A DNA stretch of 64,000 nucleotides. Origin: Morchella semilibera (lineage: Eukaryota; Ascomycota; Pezizomycetes; Pezizales; Morchellaceae). The stretch spans positions 372,001-436,000 of the forward strand of contig CM018607.1 of the NCBI GenBank assembly GCA_009192285.1, read 5' to 3'. This document shows positions 55,244-64,000 of the stretch, in pieces. The notes under the pieces are model-generated. The model worked only from the letters and a program-made list of their open reading frames with translations. It searched no databases and was not told the origin of the DNA. How positions within the stretch are numbered: position 1 is the first letter of the stretch; each line of letters opens with the position of its first letter. Both the position numbers and the translations under genes were made by a program.

Positions 55244-55786
55244 CGGCAGCCACATTCAGAGAAACTTGGTAGAGGGCGGGTTCAGCGCACAAACCGGTGA
55301 CCCTTAGCGACTCGATTCGCCACCCGCGCTTTGCACGTGTCCACATCTCTACAAAATCCTGGCGTAGTGGATTTCCTTGCCCGCGAACGATGCTACCGTG
55401 ATCTCTACTAATATTAGCTACTTAGTTCCATCTTTAAATCGGAGCACGATTGCCATACCACCGCATTTCCTCCGAGCTCAGGAACCCACAAGGAAGAAGC
55501 ATCCCTCGTTTCTGGCGTAGAAGCACCGCAGGATAGTAGGTTCCACGGCCTCTCATAACCAAATGATGGAAATAAGTATCCCCGTCACCTATCCTCAAGG
55601 CGGCTATAGCGTGCACAGAAGCATCACAGTAAGTTAGATAGTCACTCAGGGCGGCCAGTCAGATCTTCGTCCAAGAAATTCCTAGAGGACTTACCCTTTT
55701 TGTCCTTCCTCCCCCCCTCTAGTACCCGCAGTGGGAACAAGGTTGGGATCTACATTCTCCGGCGGGAAACACCCCTGTATCCCTTG

Positions 55787-56117
55787 GTCTATCAATGTTG
55801 ACCCCCCATGTCTTCGTCTGTTCCCGGTTTTCACAACTTTCTGGCGTGGTGATAAACAGGGAATTGGTTTTTAGGCGACTTGCATGACAGGTGGGTCAAT
55901 ATTGCGCCGCTGGTTGATGGTTTCCGTTAGTCCCACAGTCTTGTGTGGTGAGCTACCGATAGCCTCAAGTCCTGAATTACAGACGAAGGCATAATAGGGA
56001 AATTAAATCTGCACGGGAGACCTATTGTTTGACAAGGGAGATAGCGAGAGCTATTAGTAAAGCCACACAAAATTTGCTTCTTTTGGGGGCTAGCATTTTA
56101 CTGACAGAATAAAGGAT
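55787..56117. mobile_element. Stowaway-like MITE, copy 2 (diverged, expanded)
   Basis: TCAATGTTGACCCCCC at the left and GGGGGCTAGCATTTTACTGACAG at the right (read in parts) correspond to the ends of 19163-19313. The longer interior shares GGGAGATAGCGAGAG-like words with the next copy. Confidence 0.55.
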
Positions 56118-56171
56118 ACTCTCCGCCAGCGACATCACCCCGAACCTCATCACCGCGCTCTCCACCCCACC

Positions 56172-56322
56172 GGAAGCTGTCAATGCTGACCCCCCGATAT
56201 TTTGTCTGGATCTGCACGGGAGTCAGGTATTAGTAAGAGAAGTAGCAAGATCTGTTGGCAAAAGCCACTAACCCTGGCGTTTTTCCGAGGCGATCAGCAT
56301 TTTACTGACAGCTTAGGGGATA
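56172..56322. mobile_element. Stowaway-like MITE, copy 3
   Basis: AAGCTGTCAATGCTGACCCC inverted against GATCAGCATTTTACTGACAG and CTTAGGGGATA, about 151 bp, the same length as 19163-19313. Confidence 0.7.
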
Positions 56323-57460
56323 TCCCGGGTGATGATATTTTTTCTCTTCCCACCTCGCCCCCCCTTGTAGTGTGATCGACTTTGGGTTGACCTTTTAGAA
56401 GTTAGAAGCGGCTTCAAGTCTTATTGGATATATCTTTACATGCCACTGCAAGTTTAAGCAACTGGGCCCAACGTAATCGACTCCGGTCTTCCACCGTATT
56501 CCCTCTGTAAGGGGGAAGTACCAATGGTTTCTGTGGAGCGTCACCGCAGGATAGGTACCGCCTCATAGTTAAATGAGAATCCTGAGAACAGCCAATATAT
56601 AGCGGATGTCGTGAGGGCGGCGAGGGCGGTCTCAACGTGCAAACAAAGAGAACTGTAAGCAGCTAGGAGAGGATGGAATGAAAGGGCGGCATCAACGTGC
56701 GGACAGACGAAGAGATGTGACAAACAGTCGGGTCTCAGAAGCAGACTTCACGAGCGATGAAGAAGAGTAGAGATGACGTTGTTCACCTGAAGGGGTAGGT
56801 AGAGCGGCATCGGTCTCCATCCAGCCCCCCCCCCCCCCCCGCGGCACTATTTGGGTATGTGCCTGCATGTACCAAGTACATACATGCAAGTAATGTAGTA
56901 TGCAGGTATCCGAGTGACCCTCGGTGACGTATGCATATTGGATCCCGTACCCTGCACGGCCCAAATACAATACAAGAGCTTAATTCTTGCTCGCTGCTGC
57001 CTACAGTACATACTAAAAAGGGGGTGTAATAGATACCATAGTAATATGGTATCGTAAATTAAATAGGAATTTCAGCCATTATACCGTAGCAATGCTGTAG
57101 CAATATTAATACCGCAGTGTCATTGTATTCTGTCAGATAAGGTACTGGTACTGTACTTACATGTACTCATCACCCCTGATAGGTATGTACATGTACATGT
57201 AGTTGGAGCCCGACGCAGGGGTCATTATTTGAACGGCCCCCAGCAGGAACCTTCCCATGGCGGAGACGACCACATCATTAAAGTAACAATTATGATCAGT
57301 AGCCTACAAATAATAGGAGATCAGCAGCTCGCAAAAGTCAAAACACCGCTGAAGCATTCTGCAGCACCTCTCTCCATGGCGCCATAGCTAGAGAGAGCCG
57401 ACCAAAACAAAAAGATAGACAATGTGACTACGAACAACATCATCAGCTCTCCCTTTGTGA

Positions 57461-57541
57461 CTCTCTGGCGGGGAATTGAACCCCGGTCACTCGCGTTTTG
57501 TCAATGACAAGCGAGTATACTAACCACTATACTACCAAAGA
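57461..57541 (-). tRNA. tRNA-Asp (GTC) with 9-base intron
   Basis: An 81-base minus-strand gene, identical to the copy at 4016-4097 over acceptor, D, anticodon and T arms. The intron after position 37 is TTGACAAAA, one base shorter than ACTGACAAAA in the other gene. Acceptor TCTTTGG/CCAGAGA, discriminator G. Confidence 0.92.
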
Positions 57542-58986
57542 TTGCTTAGTTAACGATAGTAACCTTTATAAACAGCTAGCGTAAGTAGACACGCCATACC
57601 AGATAGGGAAGGCCAACTCCTCGGTTGTGAGGCTACCACGATCAGAATTAGGTTTCGCTAGTTAAACGGTATTGATTGTTATAAAGCTAGATAAGCATAA
57701 ACTAGGCAAAGCATTGGGCTACTAAAATCCTCCCCCATTCCTATATAAAACCACAACGCGAGTGAGGATCCATGACCCCCACTATTAGACCAGGTAGCTT
57801 ATCTCAGCAGATTCTGTGTTGGGATCCGATCCGGACTTTGAAGACGAAGTCTTGCGCTAATTTCGGTAAGCAAGGACTGATGGTAATGAATCTGAGCGTC
57901 TAACAACTGCAAAAGCTTCCCGATCCCGAGACTACCGTGCTTACTACCGCATCCTTGCTAGACCCCCCCAAATGCCTACAGTCGCGGATATAAGCTGGGT
58001 CCATTTCAGGAGCCATAGTGCCAAAAGAACCTTACATGTAAGAGGTACAAGTAACTAGCAGATTAAAAAAGGAAAGATGTTATAGAAAGCAATCATAGCG
58101 ACTCGACTCGGCTATATTCTTTGTTCGTGCTAGGCATCCCCCAAGGTCTGAACGCTCGAACCCTCTATATACATCGGCGGAATGGGAGATGGCCGTCAAC
58201 AGTGGTGTAGGCCTTAATCGCACCACTCACCTTAAATTCTTTGCCCATATACCAAGATTCATGGGGAGGTTTCAGAGGATCCATCTACCAGAAGTCATGC
58301 GAAAGGATGCCTTTACTACCTCGTTTCCATAGTGAAGGCATACCGTATGCATGTACCCGTGGGTTTCGTGCAGCGGGGGGTTAAAATTCATGCAAGAGAA
58401 ACAGCTGGGGTATACGTCAACTCACAACCAAAAAATCAGCTAAAGAATTAACCAAAGAATTCACAAACTTCAACATCTTTGGGTGGTTGGTCCTCTTCGC
58501 GGCGGCTTCACGGTCTTTCCTAAACTCGGTGGCTGTATAAAGTGGACATCCCTTTGAAAAATATGCCGAAAAACAAAAATCAACTCTGAAACACTAATTT
58601 GTTCGAGCTACGTCTCTCCTTCCCCCGAGAACCCCACCTAGCCGGATCATGGTATGTGAAATAGTTTAGGGGCATAGGCTCAACGGATAGAAAATGTATT
58701 AGTCGGTAATGGTAGACGCATGCCGGCAGAAAGTCCCCAACTCCTTTTTTCCTCCTCCTCCTCCAAATGCTGAGACCCCCAATGCTGAGACATAATGAGA
58801 AGACCTCATATAATTCATGTATGAACCGATATTGAGATTCAGCAAAAATATGTTTCCACTTCCATGAACAAAAATACCCGTCCCCCGCCCCCCGCCCCCC
58901 GTCCCCCCGTCTCCCGCTCCTGCCTGCCCCGGCCCCCAACCTCTCTCCTACCCCTCAACCCTGACCCAATTCAACTCTGCTCCATC
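57542..58986. other. intergenic, no gene recognised
   Basis: AT-rich flank of the tRNA gene followed by a C-rich stretch near 58870-58930 next to the 3' end of the kinase-like gene. No coding evidence. Confidence 0.5.
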
Positions 58987-60693
58987 TTAAATATATATTT
59001 GGTTGAGTTTACCCAAGATCTATCATCATTAGCGTAGTCACCACTATAGTGTAACGGGCAGACTATACTCACGTTTTCAATGAAATTGATTTCCGGTGAC
59101 AATTCCGAACTATCCATACCCTCTAAGCATGCAAGGGTCACCTCTGAGAACAAGCTGCCCAACTTTAACGGGATCAGATCCCTTGCCATTTTCACCAACT
59201 CGTCCCTCACATCCCACCCGTTCATCTCTTGAAGATACGCCATGTCCGGATGGGCCTCTGGATTCTCGCCGTTCTCGTCGTATATCACAAATGACTTCCA
59301 CAAGGCGATCTCTAGCAAGCAAACACCCAGACTATAAACATCATGGTCCATCCGATAAACCTCTTCCGGAAACTCGCCCTGTCGCTCTGGATGACGGTAG
59401 ATGTTCTTCTCCCAGTTGGTGTCCCCCAGCTGCGCAGTGCTACCGCCAACCGCAACGCGGAATTTCTGAAAGCCGACGAGGAAAGGTACTCCGAGGCGGG
59501 GTGAGTCTCTTCCGCGTTTGTCAAATACGATAATGGTCTCGGGGCGGAAATTCTTGTGCACAAAGTTGGCGGAATGTACAAACGAGACTGTCCTGGCAAG
59601 CTGCTTCGCGAGGTTGACTTTTTCGTTGATCGTGTATATATCCGAGTCAGAGCTAGCCCCGCCGGCTTGAGGCAAAAGTAGGCTTCGGAAAGATCTCGGG
59701 CTTTTAAGCTCCTTAGGAACATCTAAAACCATCTCAAGGTTTGTGACTATTCTCTTATCACTTGCATAAACCTTTGCTATCCCAGCAGACGACAGGAGCC
59801 CGAGAGTCAAAGGGTCCTTTATGGCCTGGAGAACCAACGCAAGCCCTTGTAAATCTTTTATGATGTTTATTGCGCCTCGGTCCCTCCCATCGCATGGTAT
59901 TGAATCAATCAATATCATTCGCCCACTATCCCTCGTTATGTGTAACTGCACTGGCGTGAACTTAATCGAGGTCCTGTCGCTCCAATATGTATTGTCCGCC
60001 CCATTATACCGAACAGCATCATTGATCTCCTTCTTCGTCTGTTTCATTCTCTCCTCAGTCCCAGGCGAGGATGCCTGCCTCCTCGTGAGCTCCAAGTCTG
60101 CATTTGCTTGCCGCAAGCCTATAACCGTCGATATCGCAGCATTACCTTCCCGCGGTCCATTCTTGATCTTCTGGTCAATCTCATTCCCATCAACCTTCGC
60201 TAAGTACATGAATGAGGGGAGTAGATGTTCATGAAGCTCTGTAAACTCCTTAATAGCTTGCTTCAACCGTCTAAAGCCACCCTTCCCCGGCCTGAGCGCG
60301 GATCCTAGCCGTGAAAACAGTCCCTGAGGCTTATCGGGGATACTTTCGATCCTACCACTTATCCCCGTGAGTCTGGTTCTCAAAGCCCCAATTACCTTTA
60401 CATAGTAATCACGGTCTTTGCCTTCTAGGGAGGACTCGATCGTCGCGATGTACTCAATTTTCTCCTCGAGCTGCTTCCATTGAGCCTCCGCCTGGAGGGA
60501 AAGTTCTAATAGTTCGCTTTCGTAGTTCTTGAAGGTTTTGACTTTTTCGAGGATTGTTTCCCCGCACCTATAATCGTTGAAAAAAACGTGAGTCGGTCGC
60601 TCCATTCCCAGTATTCAAACGTCATAAAAAGTTGCTCACTTACTTGATACAGACAATAACGAGACTAGGTATTCCAAGCGTCACATCTGCCAT
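58987..60693 (-). CDS. HeLo-like / pseudokinase protein (MLKL-like architecture)
   Basis: Three exons: 60693-60644, 60567-59073 and 59019-58987, giving 525 residues. Introns of 76 and 53 bases; the second gives the family-like tail ENILGKLNQIYI. Residues 1-225 form a helical N-terminal domain starting MADVTLGIPSLVIVCIKCGE, like the HeLo/HELL membrane-acting helical bundles of fungal incompatibility proteins. The C-terminal part is kinase-like but degenerate. VHKNFRPETIIVF stands where HRDLKPEN would be, so the catalytic Asp is replaced by Asn, and LVGFQKFR replaces DFG. YRHPERQG and HDVYSLGVCLLEIALW follow, typical of this fungal family. Predicted role: signal-controlled membrane activity in regulated cell death or non-self recognition. 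No NLR or amyloid-motif partner is visible here. Confidence 0.85.
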
Positions 60694-61368
60694 GATTTCC
60701 CGTAACCCTGAATTATGTCCGTCTCTTTCGAAAAACTAGGGGCACCGCGGACAAGATGTCTGGAGAGAAGGTTGGATTTTTACAGCTTTTCCTACGATGC
60801 GAGGTTCGGCAGAAAGCGGGGTACTAGGATTTATTCCAAAAAACACGGAACTCCCTGCCTATTCGTGGACGGCGAATGGGTGTGCGAAGTGCGCACCGCA
60901 ATGATTATTGATAGCGGGCTACAGCCAACCATTGGGAACATGATATGCAGTCCATACATTATGTAATCGATCAACATTAAGCCTCACGGATTTACTATCA
61001 GCCAATGAAATACAAAGCGTAAGGAGCCAAGCGTTTTGCTCCGCATTCATAAAGCATCACTCGTCAGCTATGTCTCAGCTATCGTAAGCTTGTCCCATAA
61101 CATCAATTAGTTTCGAAACACATTACCTAGTGATCATATCAAGTTCACAATTAATTTCGGGTATAGAAGAGCTCGAGCGCGAGATTAACGCCGCATTTAG
61201 AGAATCATGATTGTTCCTTATCAAACATATATAAAAATCCAGGGCTCCAGGCCTCCATAGCTCAGTTGAAGAAAATTCCATACGGAAAATATATACTTGC
61301 AAAGAATCAGATGCTATCCACGATCGAATTACCACAGACCGAGCCTTGAGCAGACTCCATTTATGTCC
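60694..61368. other. intergenic between pseudokinase and IPK1 genes
   Basis: 675 bases between the kinase-like start and the IPK1 stop on the same strand. An 83-codon plus-strand frame (60715-60966) overlaps the promoter and has no recognised family. Confidence 0.5.
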
Positions 61369-62771
61369 CTAGTCCTCGCCAGTCCTGCAGTTTCTGGATA
61401 CCCCTTTACCTGTGTACCAACCACCCATCCTCAAGCGTCTCTCAACATCTCTCCAGTAAACTGCCCTTCCACCCTCTCCACCTTTCAAGTCTAAATCACC
61501 TATTTTGCAGTCGATCTTTGCTTCCATCCCTCTTCCACGCCGTCTCCGAACCCACACTTTCAGAAACAATGAACAGTCCCGTAGTGTCATGGCGGTCCAG
61601 ATATCGTCTTCGTCTGCAACAATGTTTTCATATATTTCGCCCGTTGCCATGCCAGCACGCTTCAAGTCTTCCTCGGACGGTAGCGTGTCATTATCGCCCA
61701 TCAACTGTAGTGTGGCAGATGTGAATACTCCCCGGGAACCAAAGCGTGATTGTAACTGTGTCAACAATGGAATGACTGGTGATGTCCGGAAAAAGTTTGT
61801 AAGAAGGGTCACTAGCGAGTTGGATAGTGCGCTTGCAAGTTGCTCATTGATGTTAGGTGGCAATGGGGAGGAATCTTCACCCTCGTCGTCATCAGAAGGT
61901 GGCGTTGGATCAGCAATCATAACCGCGTTGTCCATGTTGACAATCGCAAAAGTCGCCTTTTCGATGCGCGCAGGATCACCGGAGGATAGATCAAGTGGGC
62001 AGAATTCATCAGCGATAGACTCGTGTTCCTCTTCTATCTGCCCTTGATGCTCCTTGTTCTTGTGGGACTGCATGAAGCGTACAGCACAAGTCCGACATAA
62101 TTTCCAGTTTGCCGGAGCATTGGGAGATTGTGTTAGCCATTTTGGTTTGAACTCAATCATGGCCATGTCTTTCCAGATTTCCCCCTCATCCTCGCCCTCC
62201 ATGTCCATATCTTCATCCTCATCGTCCGCGTCCGCCCGGCGGCGCGGGGGAGCCGGAGGGTAGAGATAAAGATAGTTCCCACAACTCATATCCTCGACTA
62301 ACAGTCCCCAGGGTTCTTTCTCATCTAAGAGTCTTCTCTTCTTCTTTGGCGGATTAACAGGTCGCCCGGCCCAGTCAGTGGGTTGTTCATCCTCATCGAT
62401 CGCAGTAAGAATTAGGTTTAATGCAGGGATCAGGAACGTTGAGAGTGCGATAATCTCGGTGCGCATCAGATATTCACCCATCAATGGGCCAAAACGGCCA
62501 TGAAGATGATTGTGGAGCTTTTGGGTGGTAGGTGATCCAGGTAACAGCTTTCGAAGACGTAATAGATATGGTTTCTAGGCAGCGGTTAGAAGTTGGGGTA
62601 GGACAAAATATCAAGGAGAGATGGACGAACAAAGAATGTGTCCGCTCCCACATACCGGTACAGGACATTGTTTGCACCTTCACCGAAGTATTCCCAATCA
62701 TCGGGATCGTCCAGAACACGGTTAGGCACAGGCGGTGGAACAAGTCCGAGAGGAGTTGGAGTGGTAGTCAT
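61369..62771 (-). CDS. ipk1: inositol-pentakisphosphate 2-kinase
   Basis: Two exons, 62771-62631 and 62574-61369, with a 56-base intron containing a TTCTAAC branch site; 448 residues. The N-terminus has the nucleotide-binding segment WEYFGEGANNVLYRY followed by LLRLRK. The IPK1 signature EFKPKWL lies at residues 188-194. A Cys-rich NWKLCRTCAVRF segment (Cys207, Cys210) fits the zinc site known in the family. The late motif TLRDCSLFLKV is at 377-387. An acidic Asp/Glu tract at about 160-180 is an insertion common in fungal forms. The enzyme phosphorylates the 2-position of Ins(1,3,4,5,6)P5 to make phytate (InsP6), used in mRNA export and phosphate sensing. No defects are seen. The 5' flank is pyrimidine-rich on the coding strand. 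Confidence 0.92.
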
Positions 62772-64000
62772 AATGATAGATGATTATCTATTCAAGTAGC
62801 GTAGACCAACGTAGGCGAAGTCCTTCAATAGCGACTCCAGTCTGGTTTCAAGCAAAGGATATGTATTATGGCTTCGAAGTAAATCCAAGGGATAAGAGAT
62901 TGAGTCTGCAAGTTTAGACGATAGATAAATGAGCAAGAAGATGGGAATGGGCACAAGCGACTCAGAACGAAGACAAATCCAAGTGAGAAGGATGAGAGGC
63001 AACTATGATAAAACAAATGATGGAATCAAGAAAGCAGGTGATAACAGTTGATTCTGGAAATGGAAGAATTCTGTCGTGGCCGGTCAGGAGATGGCGTTGA
63101 GTGGGGGAGAACAAAGCTGATGCAGGAACGAGTGCAGGTTTCAAGGTGAGGAAGCTGGGAGAAACACTCACTCACTCACCTGTGAGAGACCACCAGACCA
63201 ATTCCGTGATATTCCCGGGTAACCCCACCTCCACTTATTTACCCTTGTCTCAAAAGAATGTGCGACATCACCCCCACCTCCACCGCCCCCCTCCCTTCTG
63301 AACAGCGACGATCATTCGATCCATCGAACCCTTTTCACACAGTTGACTGCATGATGGTGATCCGCTTCGGATACCTAGTACTACATAGATCACCACGTGA
63401 GATCCTACACTACTCACCTCGAGTCTCCCGATGGTGAGATGATCAGGGAGCAGAAAAAAAAAAAAAAAAGCAGGTACGTTTGCCAAATTCATGATCATGA
63501 GAACTATACATGTAGGCTTCAGGAGGCCGTGGGACACTCAAAATTATACCAGCCGGCACTTTATGCCCAATTTACAACAGCCTGATCCCGGAGTCGATAA
63601 AACTGTGCACGCGATCTGTTTCCTCTCATATGAAACAAAGTTGTTAACGCCAAGAACAATATATCGGGCGATTCGATGTAAGACGTTGAGTGCGGTAATT
63701 TCTCTTATGTGCGATGGCACTCGAAGGTTTGATGGGTTCCCCTTGGTAAAGTGCTCAATCGTAGATCTAGAACACCCATGGATTAAGATGCGGCTCTGTT
63801 TCGTGCACGTGGTGATAAGACATTGAATACATAACAACAGTAATCTAGCATATCTCTTAACGGATTCACATTTTACCCCCGAGATAGTACGAGATTTAAG
63901 TCACCATACCCTAAGTTTACACGTATTAAATGCTATTCTTGCAGATACTCTATCGTCTAGATCCATCCGTAGGTATTTCGGGGTTCTACTGCATCCTTCC
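62772..64000. other. IPK1 upstream region and featureless flank
   Basis: The first 500 bases are probably the IPK1 promoter and leader. Short frames beyond have no family motifs. A 17-base A run lies at about 63454-63470. Confidence 0.5.

Larger units (their letters stand above)
47775..57460. other. 9.7-kb gene desert with MITEs
   Basis: No coding region is supported; open frames are short and lack motifs. It holds the tandem repeat at 49849-49915, the 37-bp repeat copy at 49676, and elements at 51325-51370, 52904-53022, 53534-54690, 55100-55243, 55787-56117 and 56172-56322. Confidence 0.6.

Overview
The window is nuclear DNA of a filamentous ascomycete fungus (Pezizomycotina-like). Genes carry short GT-AG introns of 44-91 bases. 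A Zn2Cys6 transcription factor, a DHA1 drug transporter, a HeLo-like pseudokinase and a secreted GH27 alpha-galactosidase are all typical of that group. Short (TTAGGG)n motifs, the usual fungal telomere unit, are scattered inside the window. Genes are sparse: about ten protein genes or large relics and two tRNAs in 64 kb. Long AT-rich intergenic tracts are full of short inverted-repeat elements (MITEs), as in a subtelomeric or accessory compartment.

Layout. 1-7 kb: a decayed gene related to alpha-helical pore-forming proteins, an intron-bearing tRNA-Asp, two MITEs and a GC-rich patch with six CGG-N3/4-CCG palindromes. 7.4-12.2 kb: a divergent pair, an MFS transporter and a Zn2Cys6 regulator, sharing a 717-base promoter with three CGGGTTCCG sites. 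12.3-17.0 kb: an apparently composite hAT element. Its BED-finger transposase converges on a TET/JBP-like 2OG-Fe(II) dioxygenase, and a 12-bp direct repeat with degenerate inverted ends encloses both. This is the most interesting system here. 17-33 kb: gene-poor DNA with many MITEs, a small secreted RNase-like gene, a coiled-coil ORF and two relic genes. 33.2-35.3 kb: a GH27 plus CBM35-like alpha-galactosidase. 38.4-47.8 kb: two divergent paralogues of an unrecognised beta-rich family flanking a large gene with a transglutaminase-like Cys-His-Asp triad. 47.8-57.5 kb: a gene desert with MITEs, ending in a second tRNA-Asp. 59-62.8 kb: a HeLo-like/pseudokinase gene (MLKL-like layout) and inositol-pentakisphosphate 2-kinase, both on the minus strand.

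How they work together. The clearest functional unit is the regulator-transporter pair, where the regulator probably controls both promoters. The hAT-dioxygenase element may couple transposition to oxidation of modified bases (inference). The remaining genes look like independent loci: carbohydrate use, inositol phosphate metabolism, and possible self/non-self or cell-death functions. Splice junctions were placed by reading frame, GT-AG ends and branch-site-like motifs, and have no transcript support. Family names come from recognised motifs; no database search was run.
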